DNA of 64,000 bases from Arthrobacter pascens (GTDB lineage Bacteria > Actinomycetota > Actinomycetes > Actinomycetales > Micrococcaceae). A model generated the notes under the pieces. That model was not told the DNA's origin, did no database searches, and saw only the letters and a list, made by a program, of their open reading frames with translations. The stretch is from NCBI RefSeq assembly GCF_030815585.1, contig NZ_JAUSWY010000001.1:3906001-3970000 (forward strand), read 5' to 3'. The position numbers were made by a program, and so were the translations under genes. This document shows, piece by piece, positions 43,415 through 53,492 of this stretch (its first letter is position 1; every line of letters begins with the position of its first letter).

Positions 43415-45006
43415 GGCTGTGGTCTCCCTCTTTTCAGCCGTGCGGTGAAGACTGCTCCGTTGTCATTGGCAACCGTCAGGTCGCCGCCGCTTCGCCGGCA
43501 GACCACCCGCGAGAGCGCCAGCCCAAAGCCGCGGCCGCCCCCGGGCCCTGGCCGCTTGGTGGTGAAGCCCTGCCGGAAGATCTCCTCCGCATGGCTCCCG
43601 GCGACGCCGGGGCCGGTGTCCCGGACTGTTGCCATGACACTGTCCCCGTCCTCCCCGACCAGAACCCGGACGGATGCCTCCGCAAGTCCGGAGACGGCGT
43701 CGAACGCGTTGTCCACCAGGTTTCCCACCACGGTAGTGAGGTCGCGGGAAAGTGCCTCGTCAACCCGGCCCAGGGCCGAGTCCGGGTCAAGCTGGAGGGT
43801 CACGCCGCGCTCGGCTGCAAGGCTCGACTTGGCAATCAGGAGGGCAGCCAGCGCGGGGTCCTGGATCCGGCTGGTGACGTCATCGTTGAGCCTGGTCCTG
43901 TCTACAGTGGCTCCATTAACGAACTGCACCACGGAATCGTACTCACCGATCTGGATCAGCCCTGAGATCACATGCAGTTGGTTGGCGAATTCATGGGCCT
44001 GGGCGCGCAGGGTGTCGGTTGCCGTCCGGGTGGCTCCCAGTTCGCGCTCCAGGGAGGACAGTTCTGTGCGGTCGCGCAGCGTGGTGACGGAGCCGATGTC
44101 CCGGCCGCGCGAACGGATGGGAACACGGTTCAGTACCACCAGCCGCTCGCCCACCAGCACCAGTTGGTCCGGGCCTGGCTGATCGCGGGTAAGGACGGCC
44201 TTCAGTGCGGGGTCCACCGCGAGCGCCGCGATCTTCTTGCCTACGCAATCGGCCGGCAGCCCCAGCAGTTCGCGCGCGCTGTCATTGGCCACGGTGATGC
44301 GTTCGTGCGGATCGAGTGCCACCACGCCCTCCTTGAGTCCGTGCAGCATGGCCTCGCGGTTTTCCACCAACCCGGTAATTTCGCTGGGCTCCATGCCCAG
44401 GGTCTGCCGTTTCACCCGTCGGGCCAACAGGAGGGAGCCTGCAACGCCCAGCACGCTGGCCACTCCGAGGTAGGTGAGGAGGTTCGGCACGGCATCGCCC
44501 AGTCGCTCCAGCGTGGAAGGGTAGTTCCGGCTGATGGACGCGATGCCGATCATCTTTCCGGCGTCGTCAAGAACGGGTACGTGGGCGGACAGCAAGGCGG
44601 AGCCCCCTCCGTTCACCACGCCTGTCCATGAACGGCCTTCCATCACGCGGCTGGGGCCAAGCTCCATTGGCGTCCCCAGCAGTTGGGGATCGGATGCCGC
44701 CACGATGGTCCCCTCCAGTTTGGCCAGGGCCACATGGGACGAGCCGGATACGGTCCGGACCGTCTCTGCCACGGCCGGGAGGGCCGCCCCCACCCGCGGC
44801 TCTGCGTTGGGAAGAAGTTCGCGGACCGTGGGGTTGTTGCCAAGGGCCTCCGCGGCGGACAGCGCCCGACGGCCCTCGGTGCGTTCGAACGCCGCGGCCG
44901 ACTGCGCCAGCGAAATGGCCACCACTGCCACGAGGACCGCGAGGACGATCAGCAACTGCAGAACCAGGTACTGCCCCGCGAGGGACATTCCTCTTCGTCG
45001 AGTCAC
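43411..45006 (-). CDS. CitA/DcuS-type sensor histidine kinase
   Basis: 531 aa. Two membrane helices (about 12-34 and 175-196) flank an extracellular PAS-like sensor. A cytoplasmic PAS domain lies at ~215-310. The SpoOB-like phospho-acceptor region has His338 in AQAHEFANQLHVI, and the ATPase domain has the N-box (NLVDNAFDA) and G-boxes (DTGPGVAG, GGRGFGLAL). This is the four-carbon/citrate sensor layout. It is first in the operon with the regulator and divergent from tctC by 237 bp. Confidence 0.92.
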   Translation of the reverse strand: MTRRRGMSLAGQYLVLQLLIVLAVLVAVVAISLAQSAAAFERTEGRRALSAAEALGNNPTVRELLPNAEPRVGAALPAVAETVRTVSGSSHVALAKLEGTIVAASDPQLLGTPMELGPSRVMEGRSWTGVVNGGGSALLSAHVPVLDDAGKMIGIASISRNYPSTLERLGDAVPNLLTYLGVASVLGVAGSLLLARRVKRQTLGMEPSEITGLVENREAMLHGLKEGVVALDPHERITVANDSARELLGLPADCVGKKIAALAVDPALKAVLTRDQPGPDQLVLVGERLVVLNRVPIRSRGRDIGSVTTLRDRTELSSLERELGATRTATDTLRAQAHEFANQLHVISGLIQIGEYDSVVQFVNGATVDRTRLNDDVTSRIQDPALAALLIAKSSLAAERGVTLQLDPDSALGRVDEALSRDLTTVVGNLVDNAFDAVSGLAEASVRVLVGEDGDSVMATVRDTGPGVAGSHAEEIFRQGFTTKRPGPGGGRGFGLALSRVVCRRSGGDLTVANDNGAVFTARLKRGRPQP

Positions 45007-45243
45007 TGTGGTTCTTTCCTCTGGTGGTCTGGCCTCTGGTGGTCAGGGTACCGGAACTATACCCCAGCACACCGATGCCCCCTGCGGCCCGGCGGGCGCT
45101 TGGCTTGGTCCGGTGGTACGCCGGAAACGTGAACGCAATGAACTTAACTTTCTCTGCGTACACAAGAGTGATGCCCGTCACTATGGGGCCTAGCATCAGA
45201 TCACCAGTCAGTTTTGCTCATTTTTAGCGAGAAGAGGAACACC

Positions 45244-46254
45244 ATGCGCCAGAATCGCGCATTGCGAATTGCCGCCGTCGCCGCCGGCATCGCCCTGATG
45301 GCCACCGGCTGTGGTGCCACCGGCGGAAGCTCCACGAATACCTCCAGCCCCGGCGCTGCTGCCGGCCCGCTGACCAAGCTCCAGATCATGGTCCCTAACA
45401 CTGCAGGTGGCGGCTACGACACCACCGCCCGCGTGGCGGCCAAAGTCCTCGAAGACGAGAAAATCGCCACGAACCCCGAAGTCTTCAATCTGGCCGGTGC
45501 CGGCGGCACGGTGGGCCTGGCCCGCATCGTCAACGAAAAGGGCAACGGCGACCTCACCATGCTCATGGGCCTGGGCGTGGTGGGCGCGAGCTACACCAAC
45601 AAGTCAGAGTCCAAGCTGACGGCCACCACTCCGCTGGCCAAGCTCATCGAAGAACCCGGCGCCATCATGGTCAACAAGGATTCGCCGTACAAGACCATCG
45701 ATGACCTGGTCACCGCATGGAAGGCAGACCCCGGCTCCATCAGCGTTGGCGGCGGCTCCTCCCCCGGAGGCCCCGACCACCTCCTGCCCATGCAGTTGGC
45801 CGGAGCCCTCGGAATTGATGCCACCAAGGTGAACTTCGTGTCCTACGACGGCGGCGGTGACCTCCTCCCGGCCATCCTCGGCAACAAGGTGGGGTTCGCG
45901 GCCTCCGGCGCCGGCGAGTTCCTCCAGCAGATTCAGTCCGGCGAGGTCCGCGTCCTGGCTACCAGCGGCGAAAAGCGGCTGGACGGTGTGGATGCGCCGA
46001 CCCTGAAGGAATCCAACATCGACCTGGTGTTCACCAACTGGCGCGGCATCGTGGCTCCTCCGGGAATCACTGACGACGACAAGGCCAAGCTGATTGCCGC
46101 CCTCGAAAAGATGCACGGTACTGATGCCTGGAAGGAAGCCCTTAAAGCCAACAGCTGGTCCGACGCTTTCCTCACGGGCGATGAATTCGCAACCTTCCTG
46201 AGCGAGCAGGACAAGCGGGTGGCGGACGTCCTCACGAAGCTTGGCCTGGCGTGA
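45244..46254 (+). CDS. tctC: Tripartite tricarboxylate transporter binding lipoprotein (TctC)
   Basis: 336 aa from the ATG at 45244 (AGAGGA upstream). Lipobox ALMATGC. The TctC fold is shown by LQIMVPNTAGGGYDTTARV, the ligand loop, and GSSPGGPDHLL. It captures citrate or a similar tricarboxylate for the TctAB membrane unit. First gene of tctCBA-USP; its stop overlaps tctB (GTGA). Confidence 0.92.
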   Translation: MRQNRALRIAAVAAGIALMATGCGATGGSSTNTSSPGAAAGPLTKLQIMVPNTAGGGYDTTARVAAKVLEDEKIATNPEVFNLAGAGGTVGLARIVNEKGNGDLTMLMGLGVVGASYTNKSESKLTATTPLAKLIEEPGAIMVNKDSPYKTIDDLVTAWKADPGSISVGGGSSPGGPDHLLPMQLAGALGIDATKVNFVSYDGGGDLLPAILGNKVGFAASGAGEFLQQIQSGEVRVLATSGEKRLDGVDAPTLKESNIDLVFTNWRGIVAPPGITDDDKAKLIAALEKMHGTDAWKEALKANSWSDAFLTGDEFATFLSEQDKRVADVLTKLGLA

Positions 46255-46763
46255 GCAATTCACCAACTTTAGCCTCCAGGCTCAAAGGCCGCTCCGAGCT
46301 GGGGGTAGCCCTCCTGCTCGGGGCGGTGGGCGTCCTCGTCCTCCTGGACGCCATTGCCCTGGTCACCCCCTACTCCCAGTCAGATCCGGTGGGGCCGAAA
46401 ACCTTGCCGTACATCGTGGCCGGCCTGCTCATCGTCTGCGCCGTCCTGCTGGCCGTCAACGTGCTGCGCGGCGGACAGGGCGAAGCCGAAGGCGGCGAGG
46501 ACGTGGATCTCTCACACCCCGCCGACTGGAAGACCGTCCTGCCGCTGGTGGGAGCCTTCGTGGCCAACATCCTGCTGATCGACTGGGCCGGTTGGGTGAT
46601 CTCGGGAACCATCCTGTTCTGGGGCAGCGCATGGGCCCTGGGCAGCCGGCACTATGTCCGTGACGGCCTGATCTCCCTGGCCCTTTCCGTCCTCACCTTT
46701 TACGGCTTCTATCTGGGCCTCGGCATCAACCTGCCGGCCGGTCTCCTGAAAGGGATCCTCTGA
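46251..46763 (+). CDS. tctB: Tripartite tricarboxylate transporter small membrane subunit (TctB)
   Basis: 170 aa with four hydrophobic segments (about 18-38, 53-75, 98-130 and 140-160) and [15 protein letters not shown] after helix 1, the TctB pattern. The GTG start overlaps the tctC stop, and the stop overlaps the tctA ATG by one base. Confidence 0.9.
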   Translation: MSNSPTLASRLKGRSELGVALLLGAVGVLVLLDAIALVTPYSQSDPVGPKTLPYIVAGLLIVCAVLLAVNVLRGGQGEAEGGEDVDLSHPADWKTVLPLVGAFVANILLIDWAGWVISGTILFWGSAWALGSRHYVRDGLISLALSVLTFYGFYLGLGINLPAGLLKGIL

Positions 46764-48430
46764 TGGATGTCTTCTCCTCCCTCATGGACGGCTTTGCCAC
46801 CGCCCTGACCCCCATGAACCTCCTCTACGCCGTCATTGGCGTGATCCTGGGTTCCGCCGTCGGCGTGCTCCCGGGCTTGGGCCCGGCCATGACCATTGCC
46901 TTGCTGCTCCCGGTCACCTACGTCCTGGAACCCACCAGCGCCTTCATCATGTTCGCCGGCATCTACTACGGCGGCATGTACGGCGGCTCCACCACTTCCA
47001 TCCTGCTGAACACACCAGGGGAATCGTCTTCTGTTGTCACTGCCATCGAGGGCAACAGGATGGCGAAAGCCGGCAGGGCCGCCCAGGCCCTTGCGACGGC
47101 AGCCATCGGCTCGTTCGTGGCCGGCACCATCGGCACCGCCCTGCTGGCAGTCTTCGCACCGATCGTTGTGGAGTTCGCCGTCAGCCTGGGCTCGCCGAGC
47201 TACTTTGCCATCATGGTGCTTGCACTCCTGGCAGTGACCGCCGTCCTTGGATCATCTCGCCTCAGGGGCTTTGCCTCACTGGGCCTCGGTCTGGCAATCG
47301 GCCTGGTGGGCATGGACTCCGTCACCGGCCAGCGCCGCCTCACCTTCGGCCAGCCCCTGCTGGCCGATGGCCTGGACATCGTGGTGGTGGCAGTGGCTAT
47401 CTTCGCGGTGGGCGAAGCACTTTGGGTTGCTGCCCATATGCGCCGCACGCCGTTGTATGTCATCCCGGTAGGCCGTCCCTGGATGGGAAAACAGGACTGG
47501 AAACGGTCCTGGAAGCCCTGGCTCCGCGGAACGGCGTTTGGTTTCCCCTTCGGTGCACTTCCGGCCGGTGGGGCCGAGATCCCCACGTTCCTCTCCTACG
47601 TGACGGAGAAGCGCCTCAGCAAGCATCCCGAGGAATTCGGCAAGGGCGCCATCGAAGGTGTCGCCGGGCCGGAAGCTGCCAACAATGCGGCAGCCGCCGG
47701 AACCATGACGCCACTGCTTGCCCTCGGCCTGCCTACCAACGCCACCGCCGCCGTGATGCTCGCAGCGTTTGTCCAGTTCGGCATTCAGCCGGGACCCCTG
47801 TTGTTCGCCAACGAGGGACCTCTGGTTTGGGCCCTGATCGCGAGCCTCTTCATCGGCAACTTCCTGCTCCTGCTCATCAACCTGCCCTTGGCTCCGATGT
47901 GGGCAAAAATCCTGCAGCTCCCACGTCCGTACCTGTACGCAGGCATCCTGTTCTTCGCCACCCTGGGCGCGTATTCGGTGAACCTCCAGGCCTTCGACCT
48001 TGTGCTCCTGTTGGCCCTCGGCGCGCTGGGCTTCATGATGCGTCGCTTCGGGCTCCCCGTGCTGCCGCTCATCCTCGGAGTGATCCTTGGCCCGCGGATC
48101 GAAGGCCAGCTGCGCAAGAGCCTGCAGCTCAGCGCGGGTGACCCCGCCGGTCTCCTGAGCGAGCCGATCGCCGTCGTCATCTATATCATTCTGGCGATCA
48201 TCCTCATGTGGCCGTTGCTGTTCAAGCTGATCCGCCGCAACCGTCCCGCCAGCCTCCTGACCGCAAACTCCCCGGGTGGGTCCGAACCGACAGAGGCGCG
48301 CGGCACTGTCAGCCATGGCAGTCACCGGGCCGACCGAAAGGGCGACGGCGGCCATGAAGGCGACGGGGCGACGGTGACTAGCGGGACTGAACTGACCACA
48401 GATCACTTAGATAAGAAGGAGCAACCATGA
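46763..48430 (+). CDS. tctA: Tripartite tricarboxylate transporter large membrane subunit (TctA)
   Basis: 555 aa, about 12 hydrophobic segments. [37 protein letters not shown] and the second half-repeat [15 protein letters not shown] are diagnostic. After residue ~500 a hydrophilic tail of ~50 residues rich in Gly, His, Asp and Lys extends beyond the usual end. Driven by the cation gradient, it imports the ligand delivered by TctC. Confidence 0.95.
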   Translation: MDVFSSLMDGFATALTPMNLLYAVIGVILGSAVGVLPGLGPAMTIALLLPVTYVLEPTSAFIMFAGIYYGGMYGGSTTSILLNTPGESSSVVTAIEGNRMAKAGRAAQALATAAIGSFVAGTIGTALLAVFAPIVVEFAVSLGSPSYFAIMVLALLAVTAVLGSSRLRGFASLGLGLAIGLVGMDSVTGQRRLTFGQPLLADGLDIVVVAVAIFAVGEALWVAAHMRRTPLYVIPVGRPWMGKQDWKRSWKPWLRGTAFGFPFGALPAGGAEIPTFLSYVTEKRLSKHPEEFGKGAIEGVAGPEAANNAAAAGTMTPLLALGLPTNATAAVMLAAFVQFGIQPGPLLFANEGPLVWALIASLFIGNFLLLLINLPLAPMWAKILQLPRPYLYAGILFFATLGAYSVNLQAFDLVLLLALGALGFMMRRFGLPVLPLILGVILGPRIEGQLRKSLQLSAGDPAGLLSEPIAVVIYIILAIILMWPLLFKLIRRNRPASLLTANSPGGSEPTEARGTVSHGSHRADRKGDGGHEGDGATVTSGTELTTDHLDKKEQP

Positions 48431-48819
48431 CGATCGTGGTGGGATACGTCCCCACACCAGAAGGAGAAGCGGCGCTGACCCAGGCCATTCTGGAGGCCCG
48501 GAAGAACAGCACCACCCTGCTGGTCATCAACTCGTCCAGGGGCGATGCCCTGGTGGACAACAGATACGCCCAGGAGCCGGAGATCCAGAGCATTGAGGAC
48601 CGCTTGGCGACCCAGGGAATAGACCACGTGATCAAGCAGCCGGTCCGTGGGCATGACGCGGCAGCGGAGGTTCTCGATGCCGCGGAGGAGCACAATGCCG
48701 ACCTGATTGTGATCGGCCTGCGCCGCCGTACGCCGGTGGGCAAGCTGATCATGGGCAGCACGTCCCAGCGCATTTTGCTGGAGGCGGACTGCCCGGTATT
48801 GGCGGTCAAGGCTGGTTAG
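48427..48819 (+). CDS. Universal stress protein of the tct operon
   Basis: 130 aa single USP domain: [16 protein letters not shown] at the start and [18 protein letters not shown] as the nucleotide loop. It overlaps tctA by 4 bp. A USP as the last gene of a tctCBA operon suggests ATP-dependent tuning of uptake; not demonstrated here. Confidence 0.88.
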   Translation: MTIVVGYVPTPEGEAALTQAILEARKNSTTLLVINSSRGDALVDNRYAQEPEIQSIEDRLATQGIDHVIKQPVRGHDAAAEVLDAAEEHNADLIVIGLRRRTPVGKLIMGSTSQRILLEADCPVLAVKAG

Positions 48820-48842
48820 ACCGCCGGCTCCGAATGATCCGG

Positions 48843-48902
48843 GGCTTGTCCGCAAATCCCCGCCTTCCAGGCGGGGTCCTGCGGACAAGCCTTGGATTTT
48901 TC
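48843..48902 (+). terminator. Terminator of the tctCBA operon
   Basis: Long hairpin: GGCTTGTCCGCA (48843-48854) with TGCGGACAAGCC (48880-48891), and an inner CCCCGCC/GGCGGGG stem. A T-run follows (48897-48902). It separates the operon from the convergent SDR gene. Confidence 0.88.
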
Positions 48903-48918
48903 GTTTCCGGGAACATCC

Positions 48919-49674
48919 TCACCCCTGAAGCGGACGCAGTCGCACCGCCTGCTGGCCGCCGTCGACGGCTATGGAGGTACCCGTGGTGGAGCCCGAGAGG
49001 GGGCTCACGAGGTAGGCCACGGCACCGGCCACCTCATCCGCGGTAACCAGCCGGCCGTGGGGCTGGCGGGCCGCAAGGGCCGCGCGCTCAGCAGCCGGAT
49101 CCGCGGCAGTGTCCAGCAGGCGGGAGATCCAAGGCGTATCCGCCGTCCCGGGATTGACGCAGTTCACCCTGATACCCTCACGGAGGTGATCCGCGGCCAT
49201 GGCCCGGGTCAGGGACAGCACGGCACCCTTGGTGGCCGAGTACAAGGCCCGCCGCTGGAGGCCGGCAGTAGCGGCAACTGAACAGACGTTTACGACGGCG
49301 GCACACGGAGACTCCCGCAACGCAGGCAGCGCAGCCCTGCTGACTCGGGCCATGCCCACCACATTAACGTCCCACACCCGGTGCCACTCGTCGTCGTTGT
49401 TGTCCTCCACTGTGCCCTGCGCGCCAATGCCGGCGTTGTTCACCACAATGTCCAGCCGGCCAAACTGCGCAAGGACAGCGCCGACGGCGGCACGGACGGA
49501 GGCGTCATCGCTCACGTCACAAATGGCATGGAAGGCGCCCGGCGCCGATCGGCCTGTGTGGCGGTCCAAAGCTGCCACCTCTGCGCCAAGGGCCTGAAGC
49601 CTCCGGACTATTGCATCGCCAATGCCGGAGGAACCTCCTGTCACGATGGCCACCAGGCCCTGCAGCTCGCTCAT
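48919..49674 (-). CDS. Short-chain dehydrogenase/reductase (SDR)
   Basis: 251 aa, classical SDR. Cofactor motif TGGSSGIG near the N terminus, NNAG at about 84-87, and the active site YSATK with the upstream Ser (VCSVAAT). ATG at 49674 was chosen because the dinucleotide fold starts directly after it; the frame is open for 59 codons upstream without character. Divergent from a CUT1 sugar importer with a 357-bp region holding two operators, so it may oxidise or reduce the imported sugar or a derivative. Confidence 0.9.
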   Translation of the reverse strand: MSELQGLVAIVTGGSSGIGDAIVRRLQALGAEVAALDRHTGRSAPGAFHAICDVSDDASVRAAVGAVLAQFGRLDIVVNNAGIGAQGTVEDNNDDEWHRVWDVNVVGMARVSRAALPALRESPCAAVVNVCSVAATAGLQRRALYSATKGAVLSLTRAMAADHLREGIRVNCVNPGTADTPWISRLLDTAADPAAERAALAARQPHGRLVTADEVAGAVAYLVSPLSGSTTGTSIAVDGGQQAVRLRPLQG

Positions 49675-49813
49675 CCCCGGGCCCCACCCTTTTCTTTTGA
49701 CGTGAACCGTTCTCCATTGATGGTGCGCGGAGGACGGAAGTGGATCAAGAGGGGAAGGATTTAGGTGGAGGGACGAAATTTCCGCGGAGACGGCCGCTGC
49801 CCGGGACCTACAA

Positions 49814-49827
49814 GGATAACGTTTTCC
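49814..49827. promoter_or_regulatory. LacI-type operator, SDR side
   Basis: GGATAACGTTTTCC, a 14-bp near-palindrome around AACGTT with one asymmetric pair. The same 14 bases recur at 49917-49930, 103 bp away, suggesting repression by looping or control of both divergent units. The regulator is not encoded next to it. Confidence 0.7.
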
Positions 49828-49877
49828 TAACGGCGAGGCGAATGTCTGCATCAGGAAAGAAAACTCTGCGTAAGGTC

Positions 49878-49907
49878 TTGAATGTGGGGCCCATCACGTG
49901 ACATTAT
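49878..49907 (+). promoter_or_regulatory. Promoter of the second CUT1 importer
   Basis: -35 TTGAAT (49878-49883), 18-bp spacer, -10 CATTAT (49902-49907). The operator at 49917-49930 lies over the expected transcription start, as for a repressor. Confidence 0.55.
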
Positions 49908-49916
49908 CAGCAGCGA

Positions 49917-49930
49917 GGATAACGTTTTCC
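49917..49930. promoter_or_regulatory. LacI-type operator, importer side
   Basis: Exact copy of the 14-mer GGATAACGTTTTCC at 49814-49827, in the same orientation. It sits about 10 bp after the -10 box of the importer promoter. Confidence 0.72.
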
Positions 49931-50031
49931 CCGAAGCCCGAACTTGGAGCACCGGGGCGGCAGGCCAGTTGCCGGACGGCACATCCCGCAACAGTCTCCA
50001 CCAGCAAGAAATACCACAAGGAAGTGAACAG

Positions 50032-51372
50032 ATGAGCCTGAAAACCACCAAGCGGAAAGCGCTGTCGATATCGGCCGCGGCCGCAGCAATCGGCCTCCTT
50101 GCCGGCTGCGGCAGCGCCCCGACGCCGGCCGCCGCTCCTACAGCTGCAGGCCCGGTGACCATCGACGTCTGGGGCTGGGACGCCGAGTCCACCCCTAACG
50201 TCGTTGCCGCGTTCAACGCAAGCCAGGACAAAATCACGGTCAACTACGTTCTTCAGGCCAGTCTCAAGGCCACTCAGACGAACTTCAGGAACGTTATGGA
50301 GTCGAAGAAGGACATCCCCTGCTACTTGCCGGGCATCGGACCCATCGCCACCACGCTTGTCAACGGCTGGGCCCAGGACATCACCCAGTACGTAGAGCCG
50401 ATCAAGGACGTTTACAGCAAGGGCGCGCAGGCGGCCGCGCAGGTTGAGGGTAAGTTCTTCGGCTTCCCGGCGGGACCTTCGGCAACGTTCATGATGGCGA
50501 ACAAGGCTGTATATGACAAGTACGGGCTGGCCGTTCCCAAGACCTGGGAGGAGTTTGTCACCACAGGCAAGGAACTGAAGACCCACGGCGTCACCGTAAT
50601 GAACCTCGCCGGAGAAGATCCCTCAACACTCCTGCAGATGTCCCAGCAGGCCGGTGCCAACTGGTTCGAAATCGATGGGGACAAGTGGAAAGTCAACCTG
50701 CAGGACGACGCCACCATGAAGGCCGTCAACATCATCCAGCAGATGGTGGACCAGGACCTGGTGTCCCACCAGACGTATCAGGACAGGCCCGCACTGTACT
50801 CCTACTTTGACAGTGGCCAGCTGGCCACTGTTCCCCTCGCCTGGTGGTCCATGGCCGGATACCAGACCAACTTCAAAACCTCCCTCGGTCAGTGGGAAGC
50901 AGTCGACGTTCCTCAGTTCAAGGGCGCCAAGGAGTTTGTGAGCTCCGGCATGGCAGATCCCGGCTTCGTTCCGGTCGGCTGCGAAAACCCCGCCGCTGCC
51001 GTCGAATACGTCCATTGGGTAGCCACCTCCAAGGAAGCCATTGAAGCCGGCAGAAACAAGAAGACCGGGGCAATCGGAGTTCCCACTCACCTGGCTGACG
51101 TTTCCACCTACACGGAGGATGTGGTTCCGGACAAGATCTTCGGTGCCCAGCCCGCCGCCGAGGTCGGCAAGGTCATCGCCAAGGCGCAAAATGCGGCCGT
51201 CGGCAAGTTTGAGCGCGGCCCGAACTACGACGCCTGGTTCCCGGAGATGCAGGACCAGTGGGGCAAGGTCATGGCCAAGCAGATCACGCTCAAGGAAGCC
51301 ATGGCCAACGTCCAGACGTTCATCACGAAGGACCTGGACACCAAGGGCATCAAGTACGAGGTCAGCAAGTAA
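50032..51372 (+). CDS. Extracellular sugar-binding lipoprotein, family 1
   Basis: 446 aa from the ATG at 50032 (AAGGAAG upstream). Lipobox IGLLAGC followed by a Pro/Ala linker. Family-1 fold: VTIDVWGWDAES at the start, VDGKFFGFP-like VEGKFFGFPAGPSATFMMAN, and YGLAVPKTWEEF, the sugar-binder signature. Together with two permeases it forms an importer whose substrate cannot be deduced, because no glycosidase is linked; the SDR gene on the other side is the only metabolic hint. Confidence 0.92.
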   Translation: MSLKTTKRKALSISAAAAAIGLLAGCGSAPTPAAAPTAAGPVTIDVWGWDAESTPNVVAAFNASQDKITVNYVLQASLKATQTNFRNVMESKKDIPCYLPGIGPIATTLVNGWAQDITQYVEPIKDVYSKGAQAAAQVEGKFFGFPAGPSATFMMANKAVYDKYGLAVPKTWEEFVTTGKELKTHGVTVMNLAGEDPSTLLQMSQQAGANWFEIDGDKWKVNLQDDATMKAVNIIQQMVDQDLVSHQTYQDRPALYSYFDSGQLATVPLAWWSMAGYQTNFKTSLGQWEAVDVPQFKGAKEFVSSGMADPGFVPVGCENPAAAVEYVHWVATSKEAIEAGRNKKTGAIGVPTHLADVSTYTEDVVPDKIFGAQPAAEVGKVIAKAQNAAVGKFERGPNYDAWFPEMQDQWGKVMAKQITLKEAMANVQTFITKDLDTKGIKYEVSK

Positions 51373-51417
51373 CCCACCCGGTTCTCTTCGGAGATCCGCA
51401 ACAGAGAGGAGACGCTG

Positions 51418-52404
51418 ATGTCTTCCACAACTCAAGTTCGTGAAAGCCCCGGCGGCCACAACCATGGGCCAGCCAGGCAGCCACGGACGAAAGGGAGTCC
51501 AGCGTCTCCCCTCTTGTCCTGGCGGAGCATACAGCGCATCAAGGGGGCCTCGTTCACATGGCCGTTTATGATTGGCTTCGCCGTCTTCACCCTTCTTCCC
51601 GTGGTGGTGGGGCTGGCCCAAAGCCTGTACACCTCAAAGACCACGGGGCTCGGATTTGGTGCCGCAACCGTCAGCTTCTCCGGCTTTGACAACTTTGCCC
51701 GTGGCCTGTCGGACCCCGTCTTTTGGGACTCGATGCTAAGGGTCAGCATCTATGCCGTGGTGATCGTCCCGGTGACGCAGGTGGTCAGCCTCCTGCTGGC
51801 ACTCCTCATTGATGCTGTTCAGCGGCGGGTGGCCAACAAGTTCCGTCTAATCCTGCTGGTTCCCTACATGATTCCGGGGATTGTGGCCACCATGATTTGG
51901 ATCTACCTCTATAGCCCGGTCGTGGGACCCTTGACACCCATTCTGAACTTCTTTGGCCTGGACGTTAATTTCTTCAGCGGCAGCATGATCTGGGTTTCCA
52001 TTGGAAACTTGGCGCTGTGGGGTGCCATCGGTTTCAACATGCTGATCCTCTACGGGGCTTTGCAGGCTGTCCCCCGCGAAATCTTTGATGCGGCCCGGGT
52101 GGACGGCGCTTCGGAGTTCCGCATTGCCATGTCCATCAAGGTGCCGTACGTCCAGACGTCCCTCGTACTGACCGGGCTCTTGTCCATCATTGGCACCCTG
52201 CAGATCTTTGCCGAGCCGACGCTGTTCCGCTCCATCTCCCCCGAAACAATTACCAAGGACTTCACCCCCAGCATGGTGATCTTCAACCAGGCATTCCAGG
52301 TGGGAAACCTTAACTATGCCGCAGCCCAATCCATCATCCTCGCCGCAGTGGTGGGGGTAGCTTCGGTGATTATCTACCGACTGACAAAAAAGGTCGACTC
52401 ATGA
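51418..52404 (+). CDS. CUT1 sugar ABC transporter permease (MalF-like)
   Basis: 328 aa. A ~50-residue hydrophilic N-terminal stretch precedes six hydrophobic segments. The EAA loop is EIFDAARVDGASEFRIAMSI. AGAGGAG lies before the ATG, 45 bp after the binding-protein stop. The stop overlaps the next permease (ATGA). Confidence 0.92.
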   Translation: MSSTTQVRESPGGHNHGPARQPRTKGSPASPLLSWRSIQRIKGASFTWPFMIGFAVFTLLPVVVGLAQSLYTSKTTGLGFGAATVSFSGFDNFARGLSDPVFWDSMLRVSIYAVVIVPVTQVVSLLLALLIDAVQRRVANKFRLILLVPYMIPGIVATMIWIYLYSPVVGPLTPILNFFGLDVNFFSGSMIWVSIGNLALWGAIGFNMLILYGALQAVPREIFDAARVDGASEFRIAMSIKVPYVQTSLVLTGLLSIIGTLQIFAEPTLFRSISPETITKDFTPSMVIFNQAFQVGNLNYAAAQSIILAAVVGVASVIIYRLTKKVDS

Positions 52405-53369
52405 CCCTCACTTCGCTCACTGCCGATTCGCCTCGAACCGAAGAAGAGGTGCAGAAATCCGCCCTCAAGCCCCGCCGTCGAAACCGTCCAAAGAAGTTCC
52501 GGGATGGCGATGACTCCTCGGAACTGAGCGGTAAGCGTGGAGGCTCGCGGATCGTAGTCATCATCGGGTTGGTGTTGTTCGCCCTCTACTCCATAGGTCC
52601 CGCCTGGTGGTTGGTGGTTTCGTCGACCAAGACCAAGGAAGATCTCTATACCACCGACGCCATGTGGTTCGCCAACTTCAGCCTCTTCGACAACCTGGCC
52701 TCCCTTTTCACGTATCAGGACGGCATCTTCGGAGTCTGGCTGTGGAACTCCACGCTCTACGCCTTTGCGGGTTCCATTGGCCACACCTTGGTATCCCTGG
52801 CGGCGGGCTACGGACTTGCCATGTACTCGTTCCGAGGCAAGGGGACCACGATGGGCTTTATCATCGGCTCGTTCCTCATTCCCGGCGCGTTGCTGACCAT
52901 CCCGTCCTACCTGCTCTTCGTGCAGATGGGCCTCTACGACACCATCTGGGCCATGATCATCCCCGCGTTCTTCAGCCCGTTTGCGGTGTATCTTGCCAAG
53001 ATTTACGCCGAGGGGGCAGTGCCCAGTGAGCTGCTGGAAGCCGCCCGGATCGACGGTGCAGGCGAATATCGGATCTTCTTCCAGATTGCCTCCCGGCTCA
53101 TGACCACAGCCGGCGCCACCATCTTCCTGCTGCACTTCGTGGGCTCCTGGAACGCCTTCTTCGGGCCCATGGTCTTCCTGCGTGGAGATGACAAATGGCC
53201 GGTCATGCTCGGCCTCTACTCATGGCTTCAGCGCGGCACTGACTCAACCGTTGACCTCACCGGCTTGGTGATCACGGGGTCCCTGGTGGCCACCATTCCC
53301 ATGGTGGTCCTGATGGTTGCCATGCAGCGCTACTGGCGGTCCGGCGTCGCCATGGGCAGCCTGAAATAG
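52401..53369 (+). CDS. CUT1 sugar ABC transporter permease (MalG-like)
   Basis: 322 aa with ~45 N-terminal hydrophilic, basic residues and six hydrophobic segments. The EAA loop is ELLEAARIDGAGEYRIFFQI. Last gene of this importer; as with the first CUT1 system, the ATPase must come from elsewhere. Confidence 0.92.
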   Translation: MTLTSLTADSPRTEEEVQKSALKPRRRNRPKKFRDGDDSSELSGKRGGSRIVVIIGLVLFALYSIGPAWWLVVSSTKTKEDLYTTDAMWFANFSLFDNLASLFTYQDGIFGVWLWNSTLYAFAGSIGHTLVSLAAGYGLAMYSFRGKGTTMGFIIGSFLIPGALLTIPSYLLFVQMGLYDTIWAMIIPAFFSPFAVYLAKIYAEGAVPSELLEAARIDGAGEYRIFFQIASRLMTTAGATIFLLHFVGSWNAFFGPMVFLRGDDKWPVMLGLYSWLQRGTDSTVDLTGLVITGSLVATIPMVVLMVAMQRYWRSGVAMGSLK

Positions 53370-53492
53370 TTGAACGAATCTGGTCCCATGCTGGGACTTA
53401 CCACACCCGGACAACCAACAAAAGTCATATGACGCCCAGCCAACCCGTAGACTGGTCAGGCCCTCTGGCAGGAACCACAGAAAGTCCAGCAC

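Noticed and set aside
47276..48406. Minus-strand frame of about 375 codons
   Set aside because: Antisense to tctA; composition typical of a shadow frame.
53381..53399. Hairpin after the second CUT1 permease as a terminator
   Set aside because: Only 5 bp of stem and no T-run; too weak to call.
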